A stretch of DNA of 64,000 nucleotides from Euzebya tangerina (GTDB lineage: Bacteria > Actinomycetota > Nitriliruptoria > Euzebyales > Euzebyaceae). Shown here one piece after another: positions 56,044 through 63,130 of the stretch. The stretch is from NCBI RefSeq assembly GCF_003074135.1, contig NZ_PPDK01000001.1, positions 1,674,001 to 1,738,000 of the forward strand, given 5' to 3'. Position 1 is the first letter of the stretch, and every line of letters starts with the position of its first letter. Position numbers and translations under genes: made by a program. The notes under the pieces were generated by a model. It was given only the letters and a program-made list of their open reading frames with translations, was not told the DNA's origin and searched no databases.

Positions 56044-56853
56044 ATGGCTGTACTGCGAGGTGAGACCGGGCGGGACGCTGGCCGCCCGGGAAATCGCGGG
56101 CGCTCGAGGGGGGCCCGCGCAGGTCGCTCCCTGGCCGCGGTCATGGTGGGTCTGATGGTGACGGGTGGTGCGACGTCAGGGGCGCTGCCGGAGCTGGCCA
56201 GGGCCCTACCCGGAATCGTGCCGGAGGCTGCCTTGATCGAGGTGTGGGGCGCTGCCTCAGCGGGCGATGCTGGGCAGACCATCGACGCGGTCGCGGCGGC
56301 GGCGGGGGAGTTGGCGGAGGGCGGGATGGACGTGATCCGTGGCCTCGCCGCCGGAGCCCCGGATGGTGCCTCCTCCGGTGATGGTGTGGCGGAGCCGAAT
56401 CCCGAACCGGGGTGCACCGTTACCCCGGTGGAACCCATCGACCTGCCGGCGCACGAGGATGTCGGCGGCCACACCATCCAGCGGCACGTCAACCAGTCAG
56501 ACGAGGCGTTGGCCGCCCGGGCTGCCGATGAGTCTCTGCCCGTGGCATCCACCTTCCCGGACCTGGAGGTGGCGGAGCGAGCCGTGGGTTCAGCCCTGCT
56601 GTGCCTCGACCGCGAGCTCCGAACGTGGTTCTTCGATGCCTCCGAGCGTCGGCTGGTGTGCACGGTTGCGTTCGCGCTGCCAGTCGGGCGTGTGCTCTAC
56701 CGAGGTGCTTCGCTGGCCGGCCCCTCGGACACCATCCGACTGGTGCTCGATCCGCCGTCGCGGGTACAGGTGCCGCTGCCCGCAGAGCTGCCCTTCCGCA
56801 TCACGACTGCCTTCCCGATCGACGGCGACCACACGACTGGTTGTCACACGTAG
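56044..56853 (+). CDS. Protein with a C-terminal bacterial RNase A-like (CdiA-CT type) toxin domain
   Basis: A 269-residue protein. An Arg/Gly-rich N-terminus and a hydrophobic segment (SLAAVMVGLMVTGGATSGAL) suggest export or membrane anchoring. An Ala/Gly-rich linker follows. Residues 140-262 match the RNase A-like toxin pattern of CDI proteins: GGHTIQRHVNQSDEALAAR (His in HTI..HV), VASTFPDLEVAERAV, and a final FRITTAFPI strand. It is predicted to cut RNA. No large toxin N-terminal region (hemagglutinin, WXG, RHS) is present. A TACGGT box six bases before the ATG suggests a leaderless transcript. Confidence 0.72.
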   Translation: MAVLRGETGRDAGRPGNRGRSRGARAGRSLAAVMVGLMVTGGATSGALPELARALPGIVPEAALIEVWGAASAGDAGQTIDAVAAAAGELAEGGMDVIRGLAAGAPDGASSGDGVAEPNPEPGCTVTPVEPIDLPAHEDVGGHTIQRHVNQSDEALAARAADESLPVASTFPDLEVAERAVGSALLCLDRELRTWFFDASERRLVCTVAFALPVGRVLYRGASLAGPSDTIRLVLDPPSRVQVPLPAELPFRITTAFPIDGDHTTGCHT

Positions 56854-56925
56854 GTCCCGGGTCGAGCGTGCGCATGTCCCCGCTCGGCGGACCGTCGGAG
56901 TCCACACGGTTGGTCTCGTGTTCTC

Positions 56926-57477
56926 ATGCGCACCTGGCCAGGCTCTACGGTCGCGGGTGTGGAGACGTTGGTGGCGGTCGATCTGGGTCTGCGGACGGGG
57001 ATCTGCGTGTGGCGGCGCGGCGGGCCTGGCTCGGCGTTCGTCGTGTCCTACCGGTCGACCCACGTCGGGTCGCGCAGGGCGCTGAAGTCGTTGGCTCGCG
57101 GCGTCATCGCGCAACACCCGATGGTGGTCGCCGTGGTGGTCGAGGGTGACCGGCAGATGGGGGAGATGTGGCATCGCACAGCCAACCGACAGGGGGCCCG
57201 GGCCCTTGACGTGAGTCCCGAGCGCTGGCGATCCGTCCTGTTCCAGCCTCGCGAGCGGCAGCCTGCCGCCACCGCCAAGGCGATTGCGGTGCAGCGCGCC
57301 GACGAGGTCATCCGCTGGTCCCGAACGATTGCGGGACGGGACGCCGCAGCCAACCCCACCGGACCACTCCGTCATGACACCGCGGACGCGGTGATGATCG
57401 GCTTGTGGGCATGTCTCGAGCTCGGGTGGCTGGAGCCTCGCGAGGTGCCCTTCCCCCTGCCCCGGACTGGCGGCTGA
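56926..57477 (+). CDS. RuvC/RNase H-fold resolvase-like protein
   Basis: Up to 183 residues. VAVDLGLRTGICVW has the first catalytic Asp of the RNase H fold, VAVVVEGDRQ the conserved Glu, and RHDTADAVMIGLW the terminal HD..DA motif, as in RuvC-like nucleases. The core begins right after a GTG at 56959, which may be the true start; the ATG at 56926 gives a short extension. It follows the RNase A-like gene by 72 bases. It is not an obvious immunity protein. A Holliday-junction or phage-type resolvase role is possible. Confidence 0.7.
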   Translation: MRTWPGSTVAGVETLVAVDLGLRTGICVWRRGGPGSAFVVSYRSTHVGSRRALKSLARGVIAQHPMVVAVVVEGDRQMGEMWHRTANRQGARALDVSPERWRSVLFQPRERQPAATAKAIAVQRADEVIRWSRTIAGRDAAANPTGPLRHDTADAVMIGLWACLELGWLEPREVPFPLPRTGG

Positions 57478-57493
57478 CAACAGCCGTTGCCCC

Positions 57494-57979
57494 CTACGAC
57501 ACGCGGTGGAGCTCCGCCTCGAGGTGCAGCTGCAGCGGATGGCCGCCGGTCGCCATGAAGAACCGGTAGCTGAGCACGTCGCCCGCAAGGGTGAACTCAC
57601 GTCGGACCGCCGCCACCTCCACCGCCGTCGGCGTCCCGGAGACGGAGAGCATCGTCAGCTCAAGAGACCCGTCTGCCCACCGGCCGGCGTGCACCTCGCT
57701 GATCCCGGTCGGCTGCGTCACGACCAACTCGACCTGACTGTCGGGCCCCACGGCCCGGAGGTACCCCATCTCGGCATGCAGCGGGCGACCGAGCTCGCCC
57801 CCGACGCTGAGGCGCGTCTTCTGGGTGTAGGCCAGGAACGGCTTGCCGACGTGTCCGAACTCCACCCGCTCCCAGTAGTCGAACGCATCGATCGTCGGGT
57901 AGTCGCCGTGCCCGTGGCCCTCCCACGCCCCCAGCAGCGGGGCCGAGGTGGCCAGGTCGGGATGCAGGTCGGGCGCCAT
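57494..57979 (-). CDS. Nitrobindin-like heme-binding beta-barrel protein
   Basis: A 161-residue THAP4/nitrobindin-type ten-stranded barrel: LLGAWEGHGHGDYPTID at the N-terminus is the GxWxGxGxxxYP(T/S)I signature, and HLEAELHRVS at the C-terminus contains the proximal heme His. These proteins bind ferric heme and react with NO or peroxynitrite in the cytosol. ATG at 57979. Convergent with the RuvC-like gene and divergent from the ArsR operon. Confidence 0.9.
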   Translation of the reverse strand: MAPDLHPDLATSAPLLGAWEGHGHGDYPTIDAFDYWERVEFGHVGKPFLAYTQKTRLSVGGELGRPLHAEMGYLRAVGPDSQVELVVTQPTGISEVHAGRWADGSLELTMLSVSGTPTAVEVAAVRREFTLAGDVLSYRFFMATGGHPLQLHLEAELHRVS

Positions 57980-58006
57980 GGCCCCACACCCTAGATCATC
58001 GACTCA

Positions 58007-58069
58007 TCAACCAGGCGGTTGACAAACGTCTGACCGCCGGAGTAGGTTGTTGTCAACCGAACAGTTGAC
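58007..58069 (+). promoter_or_regulatory. Promoter with two ArsR-type palindromes
   Basis: Two inverted repeats, TCAACC-AGGC-GGTTGA (58007-58022) and GTCAAC-CGAACA-GTTGAC (58052-58069), flank a -35 TTGACA (58019-58024) and a -10 candidate TAGGTT (58043-58048) 18 bases apart. The first overlaps the -35 box; the second covers the expected start point. The ArsR protein encoded next is the likely ligand. Confidence 0.65.
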
Positions 58070-58087
58070 GATGAAGGGAGCCATCAC

Positions 58088-58438
58088 GTGGCCGAAGCTG
58101 CGCTGGACCTGGCATTCGCCGCCCTGGCCGACCCCACTCGGCGCAAGATCGTGGAAATACTCGCCGACGGCGATGAAACGATCGGTGAGCTGGCCGAGCC
58201 CTTCGACATGTCGGTCCAGGCGATCTCCAAGCACGTGAAGGTCCTCGAGCGCTCGGGACTGGTCACGCGCGGCGCAACGCGGACCAGCCCGGCCCACCTC
58301 GACGCGGAGGTGTTCACCCTGATGACCAAGTGGATCGATCGGTATCAGCGCAGAGTCGAGGCCAGGTATCAGCGACTGGATGCCGTCCTCGCCGACCTCG
58401 ATGACCGCTCCATCGCAGATGAGAGGGACCAATCGTGA
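58088..58438 (+). CDS. ArsR-family regulator
   Basis: A 116-residue winged-helix protein: FAALADPTRRKIVEILADG, TIGELAEPFDMSVQAISKHVKVLERSGLV (helix-turn-helix), and a C-terminal dimer helix. It lacks metal-binding Cys in the helix 3 region, so it may sense an organic or redox signal. GTG start with GAAGGGAG upstream. Such ArsR genes are commonly followed by an AHSA1-type and a VOC gene; here a short remnant ORF and a VOC gene follow. Confidence 0.9.
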   Translation: MAEAALDLAFAALADPTRRKIVEILADGDETIGELAEPFDMSVQAISKHVKVLERSGLVTRGATRTSPAHLDAEVFTLMTKWIDRYQRRVEARYQRLDAVLADLDDRSIADERDQS

Positions 58439-58497
58439 GCACGACCAACTCCACTGCCATAGGCGACCCGGGTGAGCCCGTCGGGGTCTCGTCGTGA
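58435..58497 (+). pseudogene. 20-codon ORF, possible remnant of a deleted gene
   Basis: A GTG at 58435 overlaps the ArsR stop (GTGA) and the ORF's TGA overlaps the GTG of the VOC gene (GTGA). The product (STTNSTAIGDPGEPVG core) looks like the first residues of an AHSA1/SRPBCC-type protein. An internal deletion that fused the two ends would leave exactly this. It could also be a pure coupling ORF. Confidence 0.35.
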
Positions 58498-58907
58498 ACT
58501 GGACGTTGGAGGTCATCCAGATCCCGGTCAGCGACGTCGACTCGGCGATCGCGTTCTACCGGGACCAGGTCGGCTTCATCCTGGACTTCGCAATGGGGGA
58601 GGGGGAGGGTCGCCTCGCACAGCTGACGCCGCCCGGTTCCGGCTGCTCGATCCAGGTCAGCCGACAGCAGTCCGGCTCTGCCCCCGGGACCGTCCACGGC
58701 ATGCAACTCGTCGTGAGCGACCTCCGCGCGGCCCGCCGAGAGCTCATAGGCAGAGGGGTCGACGCCTCGCCGATCATGTTCTTCGGCATGGATGGTGTCC
58801 AGCGGACGGCCACGGACGATGACGACCTCAACAACAGCGGGTTCGTCAGCTTCACCGACCCTGACGGAGCCCGGTGGGCTGTTCAGCAGATCACGGATCG
58901 ACCGTGA
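58494..58907 (+). CDS. VOC-family protein (glyoxalase-like)
   Basis: A 137-residue protein of the vicinal-oxygen-chelate fold: IPVSDVDSAIAFYRDQVGFILDF and a second module with HGMQLVVSDLRAARREL and GFVSFTDPDGARWAVQQ. The expected metal-site His of the first strand is absent (IQIPVS), so it may act as a binding or resistance protein. GTG start coupled to the mini-ORF. Probably in the ArsR regulon. Confidence 0.85.
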   Translation: MNWTLEVIQIPVSDVDSAIAFYRDQVGFILDFAMGEGEGRLAQLTPPGSGCSIQVSRQQSGSAPGTVHGMQLVVSDLRAARRELIGRGVDASPIMFFGMDGVQRTATDDDDLNNSGFVSFTDPDGARWAVQQITDRP

Positions 58908-58963
58908 CTCCTCGACCGCGTCGGCTGCGGCATCCCATGTCCTGATCGCAAGCTGACCACGCT

Positions 58964-58994
58964 TTCGATCGGCACCCATTCGACAGCAATCGAA
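58964..58994. promoter_or_regulatory. Inverted repeat upstream of the DeoR gene (candidate operator)
   Basis: TTCGAT (58964-58969) and ATCGAA (58989-58994) form a spaced inverted repeat in the 109-base gap before the DeoR gene. A TACGGT box at 59004-59009 lies seven bases before the ATG. Autoregulation is plausible but rests only on position. Confidence 0.35.
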
Positions 58995-59016
58995 GGCCTT
59001 CGCTACGGTGCGGGGC

Positions 59017-59823
59017 ATGAGCAGCAGCCCACCGCCGACCACACCACTCCCTGCACGGCTGCGTCGCGAGCGGGTCCTCGCCTACGTGGACCAGCGCGAG
59101 TTCGCTCGGGTCACCGAGATGGCGGAGCAGTTCGAGGTCTCGACGGTCACCCTCCGCACGGACCTCGAGCACCTCTCTCGACGCGGCCTGCTGCGGCGGG
59201 TCCGTGGAGGAGCGGTGTCCCGCTCGGCCGGCCGGCCGGAGCCGGCCTTCGAGGAGGCACAGACAGCCAACGTCGCCCAGAAGAAGGCCATCGGTCGTCA
59301 CACCGCAGGCATGATCGGGTCGGGCGAGACCGTCATCCTCGACGTCGGAACCACCACGACGGCGGTGGCTCACGCGATGGCCGATCGTGACGATCTGCGC
59401 GACGTGATGGTCTTCACCAACAGCCTGACGATCGCGATGGCACTCGAGTCGAGCGCCCCCCGAATCACCGTCGTCGTGACTGGTGGCACCCTCCGACCTC
59501 GCCAGCACTCCCTCGTGGACCCCTTGGCCGCCCTGGTGCTGGACCAGATCACGGCGAAGTGGGCGATCATCGGCTGCAATGGGATCGACATCGACGGCGG
59601 CGTCACGAACGCCAACCTCCCGGAGACCGACGTGAAGCGCCGGATGATCGGAGCGGCCACCCGTCGTGTCGTGTGTGCCGACTCGAGCAAGCTGGGTGGG
59701 GTTGCACTGGCGCGGATCTGCGGCGTGGGGGACATCGACGTGCTGGTCACCGATGGCCGGGCCGACCAGGCCGTCGTCACCGAACTCGAGGGCTCAGGCG
59801 TCGATGTCCACGTGGCCAACTAG
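59017..59823 (+). CDS. DeoR/GlpR-family transcriptional regulator
   Basis: A 268-residue sugar-type regulator. The N-terminal winged helix (RLRRERVLAYVDQ, TEMAEQFEVSTVTLRTDLEHL, GLLRRVRGGAV) is followed by a DeoR C-terminal sensor with ILDVGTTTTAVAHAM, VFTNSLTIAM and a GCNGIDIDGGVTNANLPE loop that binds phosphorylated sugars. The ATG at 59017 was preferred to the GTG at 59008. It is directly upstream of a sugar ABC importer and very likely regulates it. Confidence 0.92.
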   Translation: MSSSPPPTTPLPARLRRERVLAYVDQREFARVTEMAEQFEVSTVTLRTDLEHLSRRGLLRRVRGGAVSRSAGRPEPAFEEAQTANVAQKKAIGRHTAGMIGSGETVILDVGTTTTAVAHAMADRDDLRDVMVFTNSLTIAMALESSAPRITVVVTGGTLRPRQHSLVDPLAALVLDQITAKWAIIGCNGIDIDGGVTNANLPETDVKRRMIGAATRRVVCADSSKLGGVALARICGVGDIDVLVTDGRADQAVVTELEGSGVDVHVAN

Positions 59824-59852
59824 CGCGACCGTAGGGAAAGAGCGCGTGCCGT

Positions 59853-59881
59853 TTGACAAGCGTTGGAAAGTGCCTTAGACA
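59853..59881 (+). promoter_or_regulatory. Candidate promoter of the sugar ABC operon
   Basis: TTGACA at 59853-59858 and a weak -10 (TAGACA) at 59876-59881, 17 bases apart, lie in the 111-base gap between the DeoR gene and the binding-protein gene. The ATG at 59935 is preceded by GGAGGA. Confidence 0.5.
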
Positions 59882-59934
59882 TTCGCCTTCTACCGGACGC
59901 GGCACCGGGCTGCGCCCGCCCACGGAGGAACGAC

Positions 59935-61377
59935 ATGAGCCGATTGAAACTGCTGGCGATCATCGCCCTGCTCGCCCTTATCGCGGCGGCCTGCAGCACC
60001 GACGAAGCCGACGACTCCGGAGACGACGGGTCCGGTGACGACGCCACCGAAGAAGCTGCGGCCGAGGACGACACGGCGGACGAGGACGCCGACGCAGCTG
60101 ACGATGACGGCGGCGAGGAGGTCGAGGAGGGGGACGACTCCGGTGACGAGGCATCAGGTGATGGTGTGGCGCTGCGCTGGCGGACCCGGCCCGACAACCA
60201 GGCTGAGATCGACGTCTACTCGGGCGTCAGCGAGGACATCGACTCGGCCTGGGACGCGGCCACGCTCGAGTACGAACCAGGGGGCAGCGAGGGGTCGAAC
60301 TACCAGGACGTGCTGCGGACGGAGCTGGCCTCCGGCACCGCGCCCGATGTGTTCTGGATCCCCGGCACGGACGTCGCTGACTTCGCCCAGCGAGGACTGA
60401 TCCTCAACCTCCGGGACCTGGCCAGCGGCAGTGACGCCTACGCCGGCGACGACGCCTACTACGAAGGCCCGATGGAGTTCCTGACGTATGACCCGGAGAC
60501 CGCCGAGTCCAGCGAAGCGCTCTGGGGCCTGCCGCGAGACGTCTCCACCTTCGCCCTGTACCTCAACCTCGATCTCATCGACGAGGCCGGCGTGGACGAC
60601 CCCCGTGAGCTGGCCGAGGCCGGCGAGTGGAACTGGGACACCTTCCGCGCGACCGCGGAGGCCATCAACGACCTGGGACCCGAGATCCAGGGCTTCGGGA
60701 TGAACAACTGGTGGGCCAACCCCGGCTACTTCATCAACGCCGCTGGAGGGTCGTTCTTCACCGATGACCGGACCGCATGTGCCGTCGACTCCGAGGAGTC
60801 CATCCAGGGCCTCGAGTTCATGCAGCGCCTGTACGGTGACGAGCTCACGGTCCCCTACGGCGAGGACGCCGAGCCCCCGTACCTGGCCGGCAACGTCGGC
60901 ATGTTCATGAACGGTCGATGGGCGACCCCCGGCACCCGTGCCAGCGCCTCCTTCGACTGGGACGTCGTCAAGCTGCCCGACGGTCCCGGCGGCCCGAGCA
61001 ACTGGTTGTTCTGGGGCGCCTACGTCGTCAACGCCGAGACCGAGCACCCCGAGGAGGCCTTCGAGCTGGTGACCCGACTCACCAGCCCCGAGGTGCAGAC
61101 GCAGGTTGCCGAGTTGGGTGCCAACATCCCCTCGCGGACCGACGACGAGGAGACCATCGACCAGTTCCTGACCTACACACCCCCGGAGAACAACCAGGCG
61201 TTCATCAACGGGTTGAGCGAAGACCCGACCGCCGAGGGCCCGTTGTGGGAGGGCAACTGGCCGGCCTTCGACACGGCACTCGCGCCTGAGATCGAGGCCG
61301 TGATCGCCGGCGACCGCTCGCTGGACGACTTCAGCGCCAACATCTGCGACACCCTGGACGCGACCTTCGAGTCGTGA
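59935..61377 (+). CDS. Sugar ABC transporter substrate-binding lipoprotein
   Basis: A 480-residue family 1 (MalE-like) binding protein. MSRLKLLAIIALLALIAAAC gives a lipobox with Cys near residue 20. About 60 residues of Asp/Glu/Gly/Ala spacer follow, then the binding fold (GTAPDVFWIPGTDVADFAQ, LWGLPRDVSTFALYLNLDLI, MFMNGRWATPG). The ATG at 59935 follows GGAGGA. It delivers an oligosaccharide or sugar to the two permeases downstream. No ATPase gene is in the window. Confidence 0.93.
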   Translation: MSRLKLLAIIALLALIAAACSTDEADDSGDDGSGDDATEEAAAEDDTADEDADAADDDGGEEVEEGDDSGDEASGDGVALRWRTRPDNQAEIDVYSGVSEDIDSAWDAATLEYEPGGSEGSNYQDVLRTELASGTAPDVFWIPGTDVADFAQRGLILNLRDLASGSDAYAGDDAYYEGPMEFLTYDPETAESSEALWGLPRDVSTFALYLNLDLIDEAGVDDPRELAEAGEWNWDTFRATAEAINDLGPEIQGFGMNNWWANPGYFINAAGGSFFTDDRTACAVDSEESIQGLEFMQRLYGDELTVPYGEDAEPPYLAGNVGMFMNGRWATPGTRASASFDWDVVKLPDGPGGPSNWLFWGAYVVNAETEHPEEAFELVTRLTSPEVQTQVAELGANIPSRTDDEETIDQFLTYTPPENNQAFINGLSEDPTAEGPLWEGNWPAFDTALAPEIEAVIAGDRSLDDFSANICDTLDATFES

Positions 61378-61384
61378 TCTCTCC

Positions 61385-61425
61385 GGCCGTCACCCCGCCC
61401 ACATGCATGTGGCGGGGTGACGGCC
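61385..61425 (+). terminator. Long perfect stem-loop between binding-protein and permease genes
   Basis: GGCCGTCACCCCGCC at 61385-61399 pairs perfectly with GGCGGGGTGACGGCC at 61411-61425; the loop contains the self-complementary ACATGCATGT. It begins eight bases after the stop codon and has no T-run. In such operons it would lower read-through or protect the upstream message, so that the binding protein is made in excess. Confidence 0.8.
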
Positions 61426-61468
61426 GCCTCTCGTTCACCCGGCGACTCGGTAGATCGGGGCACGGCGC

Positions 61469-63130
61469 ATGAGTAGCACACTCCACACTCCTGGGTCAGA
61501 CCTGGACACCAACTCGGGAGCCTCGCAGCAGGGTCCCACCGGAACCAGCAGTTGGGTGGCCGTGCTGCTGGGGTGGCGCGTGCTGCACGCGGTCGCCGCC
61601 AGCGCTGGCGCGGTCTGGCTGTTCGGCTCGGACACACCGGAGGGCCGTCTGGCCGACGCCCTGGCCGTCGTCGCCATCGTCATCGCGGTGGCCGACGTGG
61701 CCGCCGCCGTCGCGATCCGTGCGCGTCGCCACCTGGGACGCTCGATCTCGCTGGTTCTGGACTACCTCACCTTCCTTGGTGCGGCCCTCGTCCTGCTGCA
61801 GATCACCGACACGTTCGTCGGCCTGGACGCCCTGGCCAGCAACTTCCCGGTCGGCGCCCCGATCGTGGTGGCGTCGATCGTCGTGCTCATCCTGACCGGC
61901 TCGGCCAGCCCCCGGACGCGCCGAGTCGGCCGGTGGGTGTCAATCGTCCTGGCCGGAGTCGCACTGGTCGTCGTGGGCCTGCTGCCCGGGCTGGCGACCT
62001 TCGCCTCGCGGGTCGCCCAACCCGTGCCCGGCCTGCTGCTCGTCCTCGCCATCGTGGTCGGGTTCATCACCTGGCGGACCTACCAACCAGACGTCGGCCG
62101 ACTGCTCGGCGCCAACCGACAGAACGTCCGCACACTCGAGGGCCTGCTGTTCGCCTCCCCGAACGTGCTCGGCTTCCTGGCCTTCTTCGCGGGGCCGTTG
62201 CTGTTCTCCCTCTACGTCAGCTTGAACGAGTGGGACGCCTTCTCCGCTCCGGCCTTCATCGGTCTGGACAACTACGTCCGCATCCTCTCGCTCGACTTCG
62301 CGCTGGCCGACGGGGGGTCCATCCAGTACGCCGACGGATATCGCGAGGCCTTCCGGTTCGGCAGCGTCGGCATCGGCGCGCGTGACCCGCTGTTCTGGAC
62401 CTCGATCCGCAACATCGTCGTCTTCGCGGTCCTGGCCATCCCGGCAGCCGTGATCCCGGCCCTCGCCCTGGCCCAGCTCCTCAACGTGCGGGCGCCCGGG
62501 ATGAAGATCTTCAGAGCCGTCTTCTTCGTCCCCTCGATCGCCGGTGTCGTCGCGGTCGCGTTGATCTGGAAGCAGTTGTTCAACGCCACCGTCGGGTGGC
62601 TCAACTACCTCCTCGGGGAAGCCGCAAACCTCGTCAGCGTCCTCCCCGGCATCGAACTCGTGGCGCCGGAGCCACGGTGGTTGTCCGACGCCAGCGTGTC
62701 TCTGTTGTCGCTGGTCATCGTCTTCGCCTGGCAGTACATCGGCTTCAACACCGTGCTGTTCCTGGCCGGTCTGCAGGGATTGGACGGCACCGTCTACGAG
62801 GCAGCGACCCTCGACGGCGCCAACGCCTGGCAGAAGTTCCGCTACCTCACCTTGCCGGCACTCAGGCCCACCACGTTCTTCGTCGTCGCCTCCACCGGCA
62901 TCCTGGCCCTGCAGCTCTTCGGTGAGGCCATCGTGTTGTTCCCGCCGATCGGCGCTGGTCCGCAGAACTCGACGCTGACGCCGGTCGTCTACCTCTACGA
63001 CCAGGGCTTCCGGCAGTTCTCCCAGGGCTACGCCTCGGCGGTCGCGTGGGTGCTGTTCGCGCTGATCTTCGCGTTCACGTTCGTGCAGTTCCGACGCCAG
63101 CGCGACGAGGCCACGGAGGGGGGCGTCTGA
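61469..63130 (+). CDS. Sugar ABC transporter permease (MalF-like) with a long N-terminal membrane extension
   Basis: A 553-residue permease. The transport core starts near residue 225 (GLLFASPNVLGFLAFF) and has the coupling EAA loop EAATLDGANAWQKFRYLTLP near residue 450. Before it lie about 220 residues with five or six extra hydrophobic segments, unusual for this family, where permeases are about 300 residues. A Pro/Gly/Ser stretch forms the first 28 residues. ATG at 61469, 43 bases after the stem-loop. Confidence 0.88.
   Translation: MSSTLHTPGSDLDTNSGASQQGPTGTSSWVAVLLGWRVLHAVAASAGAVWLFGSDTPEGRLADALAVVAIVIAVADVAAAVAIRARRHLGRSISLVLDYLTFLGAALVLLQITDTFVGLDALASNFPVGAPIVVASIVVLILTGSASPRTRRVGRWVSIVLAGVALVVVGLLPGLATFASRVAQPVPGLLLVLAIVVGFITWRTYQPDVGRLLGANRQNVRTLEGLLFASPNVLGFLAFFAGPLLFSLYVSLNEWDAFSAPAFIGLDNYVRILSLDFALADGGSIQYADGYREAFRFGSVGIGARDPLFWTSIRNIVVFAVLAIPAAVIPALALAQLLNVRAPGMKIFRAVFFVPSIAGVVAVALIWKQLFNATVGWLNYLLGEAANLVSVLPGIELVAPEPRWLSDASVSLLSLVIVFAWQYIGFNTVLFLAGLQGLDGTVYEAATLDGANAWQKFRYLTLPALRPTTFFVVASTGILALQLFGEAIVLFPPIGAGPQNSTLTPVVYLYDQGFRQFSQGYASAVAWVLFALIFAFTFVQFRRQRDEATEGGV

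Noticed and set aside
56926-57477. Immunity protein for the RNase A-like toxin
   Set aside because: The RuvC-like DxG..TG, Glu and HD..DA motifs point to a nuclease fold; immunity proteins of this toxin group are not of that kind.
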